From an uncultured Candidatus Pelagibacter sp. (GTDB lineage Bacteria > Pseudomonadota > Alphaproteobacteria > Pelagibacterales > Pelagibacteraceae), in NCBI GenBank assembly GCA_905618805.1, contig CAJQSZ010000008.1:1-64000 (forward strand): a DNA stretch of 64,000 nucleotides. Direction: 5' to 3'. The notes beneath the pieces were generated by a model. That model was not told the origin of the DNA. It did not search any database and saw only the letters and a program-made list of their open reading frames with translations. Made by a program: the position numbers and the translations under genes. Below, in pieces: positions 1 to 11,090 of this stretch. Positions within the stretch are counted from its first letter, which is position 1. The number at the start of each line of letters is the position of its first letter.

Positions 1-23
1 AATTTCAAAGTTATATTGAAGGA

Positions 24-779
24 TTAAGCTATATTAGAGACAATTTCATCAAGTTCTAGAGTTATCTTTTTTAGACCTTGCTTGCTTGAAAGGCTATGAT
101 CACCATTTTTAATAATTACCAATTTCTTTTTTGCTCTACTAAATATTTTTAGAATTTTTCTTGAGTAACTCTGAGGTACTACTTCATCTTTGCTGCCATG
201 AATCACGGTAACATTTATTTGTGAAGCAATTTTTTTATCTAAAATTTTATTTTTTTTCCCATCCTTTAATAACTGATAAGTTATGGGATATTCGTGACTG
301 CCATGTTTTAAATTAATTATTCCTTTTTTTTTAACTTCATATTTCATTTTTTTTGTAAATTTTTTCCACATCAAATTCTCTAGAAATTCTGGAGCAGAGC
401 CAATTCCTAAAAATCCTTTAATCTGAGTCTTAAAGTATTTAAATTGGTTAAGAGAGAGCCAAGCCCCCATACTTGAACCAATTAAAATAAATTTATTTTT
501 TTTAACTATTTTCTTAATTGTAGTTTCAACCTCTTTAGACCATGTGCTAATATTTCCTTTAGTAAATATACCACTGGATTTACCGTGTCCAGAATACTCA
601 AGAGCAAGAAAGCCAAGCTCATTTTTCTTTGCATAATTAAAAATAGTCTTAGGTTTCTCGCCTTCAATATTAGACATGAAGCCATGTAGAAAAACAATAT
701 GAAGATTACTAGAAGAATTTTTACTTATATATCTAATTTTCTTGTTTTTTGATATTTTGAGATATTTAAAATTATTCAT
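24..779 (-). CDS. alpha/beta-fold serine hydrolase
   Basis: A 251-residue hydrolase with a complete alpha/beta-hydrolase triad: oxyanion stretch LHGF at 31-34, nucleophile elbow GSSMG at 101-105 (Ser103), Asp198 in HGSKDEV and His228 in NGDHSL. No signal peptide is visible, so it is probably cytosolic. The substrate cannot be read from the sequence; short-chain ester or thioester hydrolysis is typical of the fold. The ATG at 777-779 faces the glycosyltransferase gene across about 42 bp, so the two are divergently transcribed. The class is clear and the specific role is unknown. Confidence 0.85.
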   Translation of the reverse strand: MNNFKYLKISKNKKIRYISKNSSSNLHIVFLHGFMSNIEGEKPKTIFNYAKKNELGFLALEYSGHGKSSGIFTKGNISTWSKEVETTIKKIVKKNKFILIGSSMGAWLSLNQFKYFKTQIKGFLGIGSAPEFLENLMWKKFTKKMKYEVKKKGIINLKHGSHEYPITYQLLKDGKKNKILDKKIASQINVTVIHGSKDEVVPQSYSRKILKIFSRAKKKLVIIKNGDHSLSSKQGLKKITLELDEIVSNIA

Positions 780-821
780 ATCGGTTTATTCAACTTAATT
801 CTTAATATATAGTTGTATCAA

Positions 822-1973
822 ATGCCTTCTAAATTAAAAGTTTTACAAGTAATTCCCAAGCTAGGATATGGTGGTGCAGAAACTGGCTGTTTTGATCTTG
901 CTCATTATCTTCCAGAAAATGATTGTTCTTCTTACATTGTTACTAGCGGTGGTGAATTACTAAAATTTATTGATAAAAAAAAGGTAAAATTAATCAAACT
1001 TCCAGTTCAAAGTAAGAATCCAATTTTGATATTATTTAATGCTATAGCTTTAGTTTTTATAATCTTGTTTCACAACATATCTATCGTTCATGCAAGAAGT
1101 CGCTCACCAGCGTGGTCTTGTTTATTAGCAACTAAAATTACTAGAAGAAAATTTGTTACAACATTTCATGGAACTTATAGTTTTAATAATTTAATAAAAA
1201 AATTATATAATTCAATAATGGTTAGGTCTAACTTAGTAATTGCAGGATCGAATTTTATTTTTTCACATATCAATAAAAATTATTCTAAATATTTAGGCTT
1301 AAAAAAATTTTTAGTAATTTTTAGAGGTATAAATGTTGATTATTTTGACCCCTCAACAACATTAGAGAAAAATGAAAACCAACTTTTGGAAGACTGGGAG
1401 GTTAATAGAGATAAAAAAATAATTTTAATGCCGGGACGGCTAACAAAATGGAAGGGTCAAGAAGTTTTCATTGAAGCCTTAAATTTAGTTAATAAAGAAC
1501 TTGGTCACCAATCTTTTTATGCTGTTGTTTTGGGCAGTGATCAAGGTAGAGATGTTTATAGCAAAAAGATAAAAAGACTCGCAGAGCAATATAGATTAAC
1601 AAAGCAGTTAAAATTTATAAAACATTGTAAAAATATGCCTTTAGCCTATAAAATTTCAGATATAGTTGTTTCAGCATCAATAGAACCGGAGGCTTTTGGT
1701 AGAGTGGCAGTTGAAGCACAAGCAATGGAAAAACCAATAATAGCAAGTGATATTGGAGGTTCTAAGGAAACTATTATTAATAATAAAACTGGATTTTTAT
1801 TTGAGTCGGGAAATGCACAGTCTTTAAGTCAGAAAATAATAGAAGTTTTAAATTCAGATAAATCTAAGTTGAAATCTATAGGCATTGAAGGTAGAAAAAA
1901 TATAATTAATAAATTTAATGTTGAAAAAATGTGTTTTTCTACATATTCAGAATATAAAAAATTATTAAATTAA
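822..1973 (+). CDS. GT4-type glycosyltransferase (GT-B fold)
   Basis: A 383-residue retaining glycosyltransferase of the GT1/GT4 superfamily, expected to move a sugar from a nucleotide-sugar donor onto a cell-surface glycan or lipid at the inner membrane. The N-terminal acceptor domain starts with a Rossmann strand and a glycine-rich loop (GYGGAE). The donor domain has MPGRLTKWKG and the C-terminal EPEAFGRVAVEA box, the usual E-x7-E site. The ATG at 822 is preferred over an in-frame TTG at 813 because it begins just before the first strand. Its stop is immediately followed by the thrS ATG, which suggests co-transcription. The acceptor is unknown. Confidence 0.88.
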   Translation: MPSKLKVLQVIPKLGYGGAETGCFDLAHYLPENDCSSYIVTSGGELLKFIDKKKVKLIKLPVQSKNPILILFNAIALVFIILFHNISIVHARSRSPAWSCLLATKITRRKFVTTFHGTYSFNNLIKKLYNSIMVRSNLVIAGSNFIFSHINKNYSKYLGLKKFLVIFRGINVDYFDPSTTLEKNENQLLEDWEVNRDKKIILMPGRLTKWKGQEVFIEALNLVNKELGHQSFYAVVLGSDQGRDVYSKKIKRLAEQYRLTKQLKFIKHCKNMPLAYKISDIVVSASIEPEAFGRVAVEAQAMEKPIIASDIGGSKETIINNKTGFLFESGNAQSLSQKIIEVLNSDKSKLKSIGIEGRKNIINKFNVEKMCFSTYSEYKKLLN

Positions 1974-3890
1974 ATGCCATTAATTACATTGCCAGATGGA
2001 AACATCATTGAATTTCAAAATAAAGTAACAGGATTAGAGGTTGCAGAAAAAATAAGCAAATCTTTATCAAAACAAGCAACGGTAATTAGTGTTGATGATG
2101 AACTTAAGGATTTAAGTTTCGTTATAGAAAAAGATTGTTATGTTAAAATTTTTACCCCTAAAGATAAAGAAAGTTTGGAGACAGTCCGTCATGATACAGC
2201 ACATATAACTGCAATGGCAGTACAGGAGCTTTTTCCAGGTACACAAGTAACCATTGGTCCAATCATTGAAAATGGGTTTTATTATGATTTTTCAAGAAAA
2301 GAGCCTTTTACAGAAGAAGATCTAAGTAAGATTGAAAATAAAATGAAAGAAATTGTTGATAGAAATGTTCCAACTACAAGAGAAGTTTGGAGTAGGGAAA
2401 AAGCAATATCTCATTTTAAGAATAAGGGAGAACTTTATAAAGCTGAAATCATTGAAAGTATTCCTCATGGTGAAGATGTATCTATTTATTTTCATGGTGA
2501 TTGGCATGATCTATGCAAAGGACCTCATTTATCATCAACAGGAAAAATTGGTAAATATTTTAAATTAACAAAGGTATCAGGAGCATATTGGCGAGGAGAC
2601 CCTAATAATGAAATGTTACAGAGAATTTATGGAACAAGTTGGACATCACAAAAAGACTTGGAAAAATATTTAAAGAGAATTGAAGAAGCTGAAAAAAGAG
2701 ATCATAGAAAACTTGGAAAAGAAATGAATTTATTTCATTTTAGAGAAGAAAGTCCAGGATCAGTTTTTTGGCATGAAAAAGGTTGGAAGTTATTTCAAAA
2801 ATTAGTTGCATATATGAGAGCCAGACAAGAAAAAGCTGGATATAAAGAGGTAAATACACCTGAAATACTAGATAGAGCTCTTTGGGAGAAATCAGGCCAC
2901 TGGGAAAAATATGGAGAACATATGTATACCTCCCAAACTCCAGATGAAAAAATATTTGCAATTAAACCAATGAATTGCCCAGGTCACATTCAGGTATTTA
3001 ATCAAGGATTAAAAAGTTATAGAGATTTGCCATTAAGAATTTCAGAATTTGGAAAAGTACATAGATATGAGCCTTCAGGAGCCTTACACGGATTGTTAAG
3101 AGTAAGAGCCTTTACTCAAGATGATGCTCATATTTTTTGCACTGAAGACCAAATCACGGAAGAGTGTTTAATTGTTACAAATTTAATTCTAGATATTTAT
3201 AAAGATTTAGGGTTTGAAAATGTAATATTAAAGTATTCAGATAGACCAGATTTAAGAGTTGGTGATGACAATGTTTGGGACAAATCAGAAAAAGCTTTAT
3301 TAGATGCCGTTAAGGCATCTAACCTTGAATACACAGTTAATAAAGGTGAGGGAGCATTCTATGGTCCAAAAATTGAATTTGTTTTAAGAGATGCTATAGG
3401 TAGAGATTGGCAATGTGGAACTTTACAGGTTGATCTAAATTTACCTGAAAGACTGGATGCATCTTTCGTTGACAAAGATGGAACTAAAAAAGTTCCAGTA
3501 ATGCTTCACAGAGCACTGTTTGGGTCGCTAGAGAGATTTATAGGAATACTTATAGAAAACTATGCAGGAAAATTTCCATTTTGGATAGCTCCCTTACAAG
3601 CGGTTGTAATCCCAATTTCAGAAGAGTTTGACACATATGCAAAAGAAGTTAATGAAAAAATTAATAGTACCGGAATGTGTTCTGAAGTAGATTTAAAAAA
3701 TCATAATTTGAATTATAAAATCAGAGAACATTCTTTATCAAAAATACCACTATTATTGATCTGTGGTAAAAAAGAAGTTGACAGTAACTCAGTAACGATT
3801 AGAAGATTAGACACTAATAAACAAGAAAATATGGAATTGAACCTATTCTTAAAAACTTTCTCAGCTTTAAACAAAGCATCCTCAAAGTAA
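1974..3890 (+). CDS. thrS: threonyl-tRNA synthetase
   Basis: Charges tRNA-Thr and edits mischarged Ser-tRNA. The 638 residues are the usual full length: TGS domain at about 1-62, editing domain with the H-x3-H pair His73/His77 and a CKGPH segment, class II catalytic core with MNCPGH near 333 and the motif-2 region RYEPSGALHGLLR, and a C-terminal anticodon-binding domain from about 535. The ATG directly abuts the previous stop. thrS-infC-rpmI-rplT-pheST is a classic bacterial translation operon order. Confidence 0.98.
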   Translation: MPLITLPDGNIIEFQNKVTGLEVAEKISKSLSKQATVISVDDELKDLSFVIEKDCYVKIFTPKDKESLETVRHDTAHITAMAVQELFPGTQVTIGPIIENGFYYDFSRKEPFTEEDLSKIENKMKEIVDRNVPTTREVWSREKAISHFKNKGELYKAEIIESIPHGEDVSIYFHGDWHDLCKGPHLSSTGKIGKYFKLTKVSGAYWRGDPNNEMLQRIYGTSWTSQKDLEKYLKRIEEAEKRDHRKLGKEMNLFHFREESPGSVFWHEKGWKLFQKLVAYMRARQEKAGYKEVNTPEILDRALWEKSGHWEKYGEHMYTSQTPDEKIFAIKPMNCPGHIQVFNQGLKSYRDLPLRISEFGKVHRYEPSGALHGLLRVRAFTQDDAHIFCTEDQITEECLIVTNLILDIYKDLGFENVILKYSDRPDLRVGDDNVWDKSEKALLDAVKASNLEYTVNKGEGAFYGPKIEFVLRDAIGRDWQCGTLQVDLNLPERLDASFVDKDGTKKVPVMLHRALFGSLERFIGILIENYAGKFPFWIAPLQAVVIPISEEFDTYAKEVNEKINSTGMCSEVDLKNHNLNYKIREHSLSKIPLLLICGKKEVDSNSVTIRRLDTNKQENMELNLFLKTFSALNKASSK

Positions 3891-4436
3891 GTGGCAGATT
3901 TTAAACAAAATTATTTTCAAAGAAGAACCAAAGATAAAGGTCCAAAGTCTAATAATAGAATTACTGCACCAGAAGTTCAGGTTATTGGAAGTGATGGTGA
4001 CAATATAGGAATATTGAATACCAATGAAGCTATATCAATGGCTAAAGAACAAGGTTTAGATTTAATTGAAATAGCACCAAATGCAAAACCACCTGTATGT
4101 AAGATTATTGATATAGGTAAATTTAAATATGATGCTCAAAAGAAAGCAAATGTTGCTAAGAAGAAGCAAAAAATAGTTTTATTGAAAGAAATCAAGATGA
4201 GACCAGTTACGGAAACACATGATTATGATTTTAAAGTTAAAAATGCTAAAAAATTTATAGGAAAAGGTGACAAAGTAAAATTCACAATAAGGTTTAAAGG
4301 TCGTGAATTGCAACACTCTCATTTAGGTAGAGAGCTAATGGATAAAATAAAAGTTGATATGCAAGATATAGGTAAAGTTGAGCTGCACCCAAAGTTTGAT
4401 GGGAAGCAAATGATCATGGTTATTCAGCCTTTATAA
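3891..4436 (+). CDS. infC: translation initiation factor IF-3
   Basis: IF-3 binds the 30S subunit, blocks premature 50S joining and checks start codon selection. The 181-residue protein has the normal two-domain structure: N domain with NRITAPEVQVIG, a lysine-rich linker at about 80-100, and a C domain with KEIKMRP and KVKFTIRFKGRE. The start is GTG directly after the thrS stop. Non-ATG starts on infC are known to support autoregulation through IF-3 discrimination; in E. coli the codon is AUU. GTG is a weaker case, so autoregulation here is only possible. Confidence 0.97.
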   Translation: MADFKQNYFQRRTKDKGPKSNNRITAPEVQVIGSDGDNIGILNTNEAISMAKEQGLDLIEIAPNAKPPVCKIIDIGKFKYDAQKKANVAKKKQKIVLLKEIKMRPVTETHDYDFKVKNAKKFIGKGDKVKFTIRFKGRELQHSHLGRELMDKIKVDMQDIGKVELHPKFDGKQMIMVIQPL

Positions 4437-4489
4437 GGCTTAATAGTGGTTGTAAATCTATTGCAATATTTGTATAAGTCCGCAGAATT

Positions 4490-4696
4490 ATGCCTAAATT
4501 AAAAACAAAAAGTTCAGCAAAAAAAAGATTTAAAATCTCAGCTACAGGAAAAGTTATGATGGCTCAAGCTGGAAAGAGACATGGCATGATAAAGAGAACG
4601 AATTCACAAATTAGAAAATTAAGAGGCACGACTGCTATGTCAAAGCAAGATGGCAAAATAGTTAAATCATACATGCCTTACAGTTTAAGAGGATAA
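4490..4696 (+). CDS. rpmI: 50S ribosomal protein L35
   Basis: Small basic protein of the large ribosomal subunit, 68 residues, with the family start [14 protein letters not shown] and the GKRHGM segment. It lies 53 bp after infC and one base before rplT, the standard infC-rpmI-rplT order. In enterobacteria L20 represses this pair through the mRNA leader; I could not identify an equivalent pseudoknot in the 53-bp gap. Confidence 0.97.
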   Translation: MPKLKTKSSAKKRFKISATGKVMMAQAGKRHGMIKRTNSQIRKLRGTTAMSKQDGKIVKSYMPYSLRG

Positions 4697-4697
4697 A

Positions 4698-5054
4698 ATG
4701 GCAAGAGTAAAAAGAGGTGTAACCAGTCACGCTAAACATAAAAAAGTCTTAAAAGCGGTCAAAGGTCAGTGGGGCAGAAGAAAAAATACGATAAGAGTTG
4801 CAAAGCAAGCTATGGAAAAAGCTATGCAATATGCGTATAGAGACCGTAGAACTAAAAAAAGAGAATTCAAATCTTTATGGATACAAAGGATTAATGCAGG
4901 TGTTAGATCTGAAGGATTAACTTATTCTAAATTTATTAATGGCTTAACCAAATGTGGAATTAAGCTAGATAGAAAAATACTAGCTGAAATAGCATACGAT
5001 AGCCCAGAAGCCTTTAAAACGATCGTTCAAAAAGCTCAATCGGCACTAAATTAA
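4698..5054 (+). CDS. rplT: 50S ribosomal protein L20
   Basis: Early-assembly 23S rRNA-binding protein, 118 residues, with the highly conserved N-terminal extension ([25 protein letters not shown]) and globular domain ([16 protein letters not shown]). Normal length. It is one base downstream of rpmI and is followed by a hairpin-forming spacer before pheS, so it may be the last gene of a differentially expressed ribosomal block. Confidence 0.97.
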   Translation: MARVKRGVTSHAKHKKVLKAVKGQWGRRKNTIRVAKQAMEKAMQYAYRDRRTKKREFKSLWIQRINAGVRSEGLTYSKFINGLTKCGIKLDRKILAEIAYDSPEAFKTIVQKAQSALN

Positions 5055-5085
5055 TCTTCACTATTGTTTTTCTTCGGTGAAGAAA
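5055..5085 (+). promoter_or_regulatory. competing hairpins between rplT and pheS
   Basis: Directly after the rplT stop, TCTTCAC (5055-5061) can pair with GTGAAGA (5077-5083). A second stem, TTTCTTC (5069-5075) with GAAGAAA (5079-5085), uses much of the same right arm, so the two are mutually exclusive. No long T-run follows, so neither is a canonical terminator. Possible roles are an attenuator, an RNA processing site or a 3'-end stabiliser for the ribosomal message. pheST is attenuation-controlled in enterobacteria, but no Phe-rich leader peptide is seen here. Confidence 0.4.
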
Positions 5086-5097
5086 TAATCTCTCAAT

Positions 5098-6165
5098 ATG
5101 TCTGATATTAAAAAAATAAAAGATGACTTTCTTTTAAAGTTAAAAGAAAATTTAGATTTAAATCAAGTTAATCATATTAAAACAGAACTATTTGGTAAAA
5201 CTGGGTTAATCAGCTCTCAATTTAAACAGCTTGGAAAATTAACAGAAGATGAAAAAAAAAATTTTGCATCAGATTTAAACTTAGTCAAAAATGAGCTTGA
5301 AAATTTAATTGCTACAAAAATCAATAATATTAAAATAAAAGAAATTAATAAAAAATTAGAAAAAGAAAAAATAGATATAACTTTACCAGAGAGACCTTTT
5401 GTTCAGGGAAAAATTCACCCCGTATCTCAAGTCATAGATGAAATTTCTTCAATTTTTTCAGAAATTGGTTTTAGTGTAGAAGAGGGACCAGATGTTGAAA
5501 ATGAATATAATAATTTTACAGCATTAAATACGCCTGATAACCATCCGGCAAGAGATATGCATGATACTTTTTATCTAGATGACGCAAAAGAATTATTATT
5601 AAGAACGCATACTTCTCCAGTTCAAATTAGAACAATGCTTAATAATAAACCACCTTTTAAAATAATAGCACCTGGTAGAACGTATAGATCTGATAGCGAT
5701 CAAACCCATACACCAATGTTTCATCAAGTTGAGGGACTGCATATTGATAAAAATATTAATATGGGGCATTTAAAAGGATGTTTAAATTATTTTATTAAAG
5801 AGTTTTTTGAAGTTGATAAAATCAAAATGAGATTTAGACCTAGTCATTTTCCATTTACAGAGCCATCTGCAGAAGTTGATATTGGTTATGAAATAAAAGA
5901 TGGAAAAATAGTAATTGGTGAAGGTGATAAATGGCTAGAAGTTTTAGGCTGTGGAATGGTTCATCCAAATGTTTTAAAAAATGTTAAAGTAAATCCTGAT
6001 GAATTCCAAGGTTATGCATTTGGAATAGGAATAGATAGGCTCGCAATGTTAAAATATGGCATTAATGATTTAAGAGCCTTTTTTGATTGTGACTATAGAT
6101 GGTTAAATCATTTTGGATTTGATCCAATAGATGTCCCAACAAATTATAGAGGCCTAAGCCGATGA
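5098..6165 (+). CDS. pheS: phenylalanyl-tRNA synthetase alpha subunit
   Basis: Catalytic subunit of the alpha2-beta2 class II PheRS, 355 residues. It has the N-terminal coiled-coil arm for tRNA binding (about 1-95), then the class II core with [20 protein letters not shown], motif 2 [15 protein letters not shown] and motif 3 [15 protein letters not shown]-like (here [15 protein letters not shown]). The start follows the hairpin spacer, and the stop overlaps the pheT start by 4 nt (ATGA), typical of translational coupling. Confidence 0.98.
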   Translation: MSDIKKIKDDFLLKLKENLDLNQVNHIKTELFGKTGLISSQFKQLGKLTEDEKKNFASDLNLVKNELENLIATKINNIKIKEINKKLEKEKIDITLPERPFVQGKIHPVSQVIDEISSIFSEIGFSVEEGPDVENEYNNFTALNTPDNHPARDMHDTFYLDDAKELLLRTHTSPVQIRTMLNNKPPFKIIAPGRTYRSDSDQTHTPMFHQVEGLHIDKNINMGHLKGCLNYFIKEFFEVDKIKMRFRPSHFPFTEPSAEVDIGYEIKDGKIVIGEGDKWLEVLGCGMVHPNVLKNVKVNPDEFQGYAFGIGIDRLAMLKYGINDLRAFFDCDYRWLNHFGFDPIDVPTNYRGLSR

Positions 6166-8570
6166 AGATTACAACAGCATGGCTTAAAGATCATTTAGAT
6201 ACTAAGCTTAATGAAAATCAGATTATTGATAAACTTACAGATATTGGTTTAGAGGTAGAGGGTGTTGACAGTCAATTAGGAGAGCTTGATGAATTTATAA
6301 TTGCCAAAATTTTGAAGGTTGAAAAGCATCCTGATGCAGATAGACTTAGAGTATGTGATGTTGATATAGGATCAGGCGAGCCAGTAAAGGTTGTTTGTGG
6401 AGCCCCAAATGCTAAAGAGGGTTTATTAACAATTTATGCTCCTCCTGGTGCTGTAGTACCAAAAACTCAAATGAAATTGGTGGTAAGCAAAATAAGAGGT
6501 GTAACCTCATATGGAATGCTTTGTTCAGAATCTGAACTTAATCTATCAAATGAAAGTGATGGCATAACAGAGCTTTTGCCAGAAAAATATAATAAAAAAA
6601 TAGGAGAAAATTACTTTCCAAAAAAAAATTTAAATGTAATTGATATTTCTATTACACCAAATAGAGCAGACTGTTTGGGTGTAAGAGGGATAGCAAGAGA
6701 TTTAGCTGCTGCAGGTGCAGGAATATTGATAAATCAAAAAGAAAAAAAGCTCGATAAAAAAAATAAACAAACAATTAGTGTAAAAATTGAAAATGAAAAA
6801 AATCAAGCATGCATATCCTTTGGCAGTTGTTTAATCAAAGGGGTAAAAAATACTGAAAGTCCAGAGTGGTTAAAAGACAAAATAATTTCTCTAGGCCAAA
6901 AGCCCATTTCGGCAATAGTTGATATTACAAATTATGTAATGTTTGACTTGAATAGACCACTTCATGCGTACGATGTTGATAAAATAGATAAAGGAATAGT
7001 TGTAAGAAATTCTAAAAAAGGTGAAACATTTGAAGCATTAGATAATAAGGAGTATAAATTAGAGGATGAGATGTGTGTCATATCAGATGCGTCAGGTGTA
7101 TTAGGTCTTGGTGGTATAATAGGAGGCACAAAAACTGGAACTGAGTTGGATACAAAAAATGTATTAATTGAGTCTGCTTACTTTAGCCCACGATCAATCA
7201 GAAAATCATCTAAAATCTTGAATATAGACACAGATGCAAAATTTAGATTTGAAAGAGGTATTGACCCATTATCAATTGATCAGGGACTTGAAAGAGCAGC
7301 CAACTTAATACAAGAAATATGTGGTGGTAAAGTTAGTGAATTTGATATTCAAAAAATTGAGGATGTTAAAAAAAAATCATTAAAATTTGATCCTTCTTTG
7401 TTTGAAAAAATTACTGGATTTAATATTTCTATAAAAGAAATGATCACAATCTTAAATAATCTAGGATTTGAAATAAAAGAAAATAAAGAGTTGCTTGATA
7501 TTATTATACCATCTTGGAGACCTGATATTTCACAAGAAGTTGATGTGGTAGAAGAACTTGTGAGAATTAAAGGTTATGATCAAATTAAAATTATTGAACC
7601 TGAAAAAGTTAGAAAAAAACAAACACTAAATTTAAAACAAAAGTTATTTCATTTTTTACAAAGATCTATTGCTTCCAAAGGTTATCTTGAGGCGATTACT
7701 TGGTCTTTTACTGATAGTAAAATTAATCAGTTATTCATTGAAAGTAACAAGGAAATTAAAATAATTAATCCTATAAGTTCTGATTTAAATGTATTGAGAA
7801 GTTCAATTTTTTCTAATTTAATTATTCATTTGAATAAGAATTTAGGAAGAGGATTTAAAGATTTATCATTATTCGAAATAGGTCCAATTTTTTTAGGATC
7901 CGAGCCAGGTGAACAACAGACTGTAGTTTGCGGGTTAAGATCAGGAAAATTGGCTAGGCAGAGTTGGTTGGAAAAAGAAAGATTAGTAGATGTATTCGAT
8001 GTTAAGAGTGATGTCATTAAAAGTTTAGCTGAGGCAGGTTATAATAAAGACAAACTCTACATTGATGATGAAACACCAAATTATTATCACCCTGGAAAAT
8101 CAGGAAGAATATTTCTAAACAAAGCTAAAGAAAAAGTAGTGGCTTTTTTTGGTGATATTCATCCAGGTATATTAAAAAAATTAGATATTAAGACCGAAGC
8201 ATTAGTGGGGTTTGAAATATTTTTAGATAATTTAAAACAACCAAAAAAATCATTAAAAGATCAAAAAACCCAGTACAAATATTCAGATTTTCAAAAATCA
8301 GAAAGAGATTTTGCTTTTGTTTTAGATAAAAATTTTAAAGCTCAAGAGTTAATAGAGACTATCTCTAACGTAGATAAAGAATTAATAAAATCTGTCAAAG
8401 TATTCGATGTTTATGAAGGAGCAAATATTCCTGAAGGTAAAAAATCAATTGCATTAAATGTAACTATTCAATCTTTAGAGAAAACACTAACTGAAGATGA
8501 TTTAAACAAAATTAATCAACTTATTATTTCTACTGTTGAATCAAAAACTGGTGCGAAGATTAGATCATAA
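6162..8570 (+). CDS. pheT: phenylalanyl-tRNA synthetase beta subunit
   Basis: Structural and editing subunit of PheRS, 802 residues, the usual full length. In order: N-terminal domain, EMAP-type tRNA-binding domain at about 40-150 ([17 protein letters not shown]), B3/B4 editing region ([18 protein letters not shown]), B5 domain at about 400-475, catalytic-like domain, and a C-terminal FDX-ACB anticodon domain ([10 protein letters not shown]) from about 710. Overlaps pheS by 4 nt and is followed two bases later by lepA. Confidence 0.98.
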   Translation: MKITTAWLKDHLDTKLNENQIIDKLTDIGLEVEGVDSQLGELDEFIIAKILKVEKHPDADRLRVCDVDIGSGEPVKVVCGAPNAKEGLLTIYAPPGAVVPKTQMKLVVSKIRGVTSYGMLCSESELNLSNESDGITELLPEKYNKKIGENYFPKKNLNVIDISITPNRADCLGVRGIARDLAAAGAGILINQKEKKLDKKNKQTISVKIENEKNQACISFGSCLIKGVKNTESPEWLKDKIISLGQKPISAIVDITNYVMFDLNRPLHAYDVDKIDKGIVVRNSKKGETFEALDNKEYKLEDEMCVISDASGVLGLGGIIGGTKTGTELDTKNVLIESAYFSPRSIRKSSKILNIDTDAKFRFERGIDPLSIDQGLERAANLIQEICGGKVSEFDIQKIEDVKKKSLKFDPSLFEKITGFNISIKEMITILNNLGFEIKENKELLDIIIPSWRPDISQEVDVVEELVRIKGYDQIKIIEPEKVRKKQTLNLKQKLFHFLQRSIASKGYLEAITWSFTDSKINQLFIESNKEIKIINPISSDLNVLRSSIFSNLIIHLNKNLGRGFKDLSLFEIGPIFLGSEPGEQQTVVCGLRSGKLARQSWLEKERLVDVFDVKSDVIKSLAEAGYNKDKLYIDDETPNYYHPGKSGRIFLNKAKEKVVAFFGDIHPGILKKLDIKTEALVGFEIFLDNLKQPKKSLKDQKTQYKYSDFQKSERDFAFVLDKNFKAQELIETISNVDKELIKSVKVFDVYEGANIPEGKKSIALNVTIQSLEKTLTEDDLNKINQLIISTVESKTGAKIRS

Positions 8571-8572
8571 TC

Positions 8573-10381
8573 ATGACAAAAATCGATCACATCAGAAACT
8601 TTGCAATTATTGCTCATATAGATCATGGTAAATCAACTATAGCAGATAGAATAATTCACACATGTGGTGGCCTTACAGAAAGAGAGATGAAGGCACAAGT
8701 TCTAGACTCGATGGATATTGAAAGAGAAAGAGGAATAACTATTAAAGCCCAAACTGTTAAACTTAATTATAAAGCAAAAGATGGCAAAGAGTATATTCTA
8801 AACATTATTGACACTCCAGGACACGTAGATTTTAGCTATGAAGTTAGTAGATCTCTATATGCATGTGAAGGATCTATTTTAATTGTTGATAGCACTCAAG
8901 GAGTGGAGGCACAAACATTGGCAAATGTTTATCAAGCTTTAGATACCAAGCATGAGATAGTCCCTGTTTTAAATAAAGTTGACTTACCAGCATCAGATTT
9001 AGAAAAAACAAAACAAGAAATAGAGGATGTTATAGGTATTGATACTGAAAATGCCATACCTTGCTCAGGAAAAACAGGTGAAGGTATAGAGGATATTCTA
9101 GAACAAATCATTGTATCACTACCAGCTCCAGAAGGAGAAAAAGATGCAAATTTAAAATGTTTATTAGTTGATAGTTGGTATGACACTTATCTAGGTGTAG
9201 TTATTTTAGTTAGAGTTATTGATGGAAAAATTGTTAAGAATATGAAGATAAAAATGATGTCCACAAAGCAGGAATATATTATTGAAAAAGTTGGAGTATT
9301 TACACCTAAAGCAACTGATGTTAATGAATTAAATGCTGGAGAAATTGGCTTTATAACAACAGGAATAAAAATTTTATCAGAAACAAAAGTTGGAGACACC
9401 ATTTGTGATGCAAGTAAACCACTTCAGGAGGCACTCCCAGGATTTAAACCAAGTAAACCAGTTGTATTCTGTGGATTGTTTCCCGTAGATAGCTCTGAAT
9501 ATCAAAAATTAAAAGATGGTTTAGGTAAACTGCAATTAAATGATGCTAGTTTTTCATACGAAGCAGAATCATCTTCTGCTTTAGGATTGGGATTTAGATG
9601 TGGATTTCTAGGTTTACTACATTTAGAAATTATAACAGAAAGATTAGAGAGAGAATTTGATATAAATTTACTAACAACAACACCTGGTGTTGTTTATAAA
9701 GTTCACATGAACAAAGGTGAGGTTATAGAGTTACAAAATCCTTCAAGTTTACCAGAGCCTACTTTTATTAAATATATTGAAGAACCATGGATCAAAGCAA
9801 CAATTATTACTCCAGATCAATACTTAGGAGCGATCATAAAAGTTTGTCAGGATAAAAGGGGCGTACAAACTGACTTAAGTTACTCTGGAAATAGAGCAGT
9901 TTTAAACTATGAAATTCCTTTAAATGAAGTTGTTTTTGATTTTAATGACAGATTAAAGTCAATGACTAGTGGGTATGCAAGTTTTGATTATGAAATCATA
10001 GGCCATAGAGAAGGTGACTTGGTTAAACTTGGAATCTTAGTAAATGCTGAACCCGTTGATGCATTGTCAATGATGGTACATAAAGATTTTGCGCAAACAG
10101 TTGGAAGGGAAGTTTGTGAAAAATTAAGAGATTTGATACCACGACATAATTTTATGATACCAGTCCAAGCTGCAATAGGGGGAAAAATTATAGCAAGGGA
10201 GACAATTAAAGGGTTTAAAAAAGATGTTTTAACAAAAATCCATGGAGGAGGTGCGAGAGATAGAAAAAGAAAATTGTTAGATAAGCAGAAAAAAGGTAAA
10301 GCTAGAGGTAAACAATTTGGAAAAGTAGAAATACCACAAGAAGCATTTATAGGTGTATTAAAAATTAATAAAGAAAAATAA
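8573..10381 (+). CDS. lepA: elongation factor 4 (LepA GTPase)
   Basis: Translational GTPase that acts on stalled or back-translocated ribosomes. The 602 residues match the family. P-loop AHIDHGKST at 14-22, switch region [15 protein letters not shown]3 DTPGHVDF, G4 NKVD, then the EF4-specific C-terminal domain ending in arginine/lysine-rich [17 protein letters not shown]. The ATG lies two bases after pheT, so it ends the translation-related series. Confidence 0.98.
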   Translation: MTKIDHIRNFAIIAHIDHGKSTIADRIIHTCGGLTEREMKAQVLDSMDIERERGITIKAQTVKLNYKAKDGKEYILNIIDTPGHVDFSYEVSRSLYACEGSILIVDSTQGVEAQTLANVYQALDTKHEIVPVLNKVDLPASDLEKTKQEIEDVIGIDTENAIPCSGKTGEGIEDILEQIIVSLPAPEGEKDANLKCLLVDSWYDTYLGVVILVRVIDGKIVKNMKIKMMSTKQEYIIEKVGVFTPKATDVNELNAGEIGFITTGIKILSETKVGDTICDASKPLQEALPGFKPSKPVVFCGLFPVDSSEYQKLKDGLGKLQLNDASFSYEAESSSALGLGFRCGFLGLLHLEIITERLEREFDINLLTTTPGVVYKVHMNKGEVIELQNPSSLPEPTFIKYIEEPWIKATIITPDQYLGAIIKVCQDKRGVQTDLSYSGNRAVLNYEIPLNEVVFDFNDRLKSMTSGYASFDYEIIGHREGDLVKLGILVNAEPVDALSMMVHKDFAQTVGREVCEKLRDLIPRHNFMIPVQAAIGGKIIARETIKGFKKDVLTKIHGGGARDRKRKLLDKQKKGKARGKQFGKVEIPQEAFIGVLKINKEK

Positions 10382-10385
10382 TTTC

Positions 10386-11090
10386 ATGAAATATATAAGA
10401 GAATTAATTAGAACAATTAAATATAAATCAAAATTTATAAGTAGAAATCAAAATACAAAGTTAAATTATGTAGTTAATTCTTCATCTAATTCAAAATTAA
10501 CTGAACTAATGAATTTTTATGGTAGTGACAAGGGGGGGAAAAATAATCATCATAATTATAGTGAATATTACTCAGAAATTTTATTTCACAAAAGAAAAAA
10601 AATAAAAAATTTTTTAGAAATTGGCTTAGGAACAAATAATATTAACCTAGCAAGTAATATGGGTAAAAATGGAGTGCCGTTAGCTTCATTAAGAGCTTGG
10701 AGAGATTATTTTGTAAATTCTAATATTTATGGTGCAGACATTGACAGAGATATTTTAAAAAATGAGGAAAGAATTAAAACGTTTTATGTAGACCAAACAA
10801 ACCCAGAAACAATTAGTGTATTATTTAAAGAAATGGGAGTTAGTAAATTTGATGTGATACTTGAAGATGGTTTACATGAATATAATGCAAATATTTGTTT
10901 TTTTGAAAACTCAATTGAACACCTTAATAATGATGGAGTTTATATAATTGAAGACATTTATTACAAAGATAAAAATAAGTTTATCAATTATTTTAAAAAA
11001 TATAATTATTATTATTCAATAGTGGATATATTTCATGAAAAAAATATTGCTAATAATTGTGTAATAGTAGTTCGAAAAAATAATGACTAA
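10386..11090 (+). CDS. class I SAM-dependent methyltransferase (MycF/TylF-like)
   Basis: A 234-residue protein resembling sugar O-methyltransferases. The N-terminal YGSDKGG and HHNYSEYY segments, the SAM-binding strand FLEIGLGTN, an ADID strand end and the FDVILEDGLHEY motif followed by YIIEDI are typical of the macrocin/demethyl-rhamnosyl methyltransferase group. It probably caps or modifies a surface sugar, consistent with the next gene, whose start overlaps this stop by 8 nt. It has an unusually long polar, Lys/Asn-rich N terminus. The exact acceptor cannot be read. Confidence 0.75.
   Translation: MKYIRELIRTIKYKSKFISRNQNTKLNYVVNSSSNSKLTELMNFYGSDKGGKNNHHNYSEYYSEILFHKRKKIKNFLEIGLGTNNINLASNMGKNGVPLASLRAWRDYFVNSNIYGADIDRDILKNEERIKTFYVDQTNPETISVLFKEMGVSKFDVILEDGLHEYNANICFFENSIEHLNNDGVYIIEDIYYKDKNKFINYFKKYNYYYSIVDIFHEKNIANNCVIVVRKNND

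Noticed and set aside
8932-9402. Long minus-strand open frames inside lepA, and similar antisense frames across thrS, gyrB, dapE, murA and rpsA
   Set aside because: They lie wholly within strongly conserved genes on the other strand and resemble no family; they arise from low stop-codon frequency in the reverse frame.
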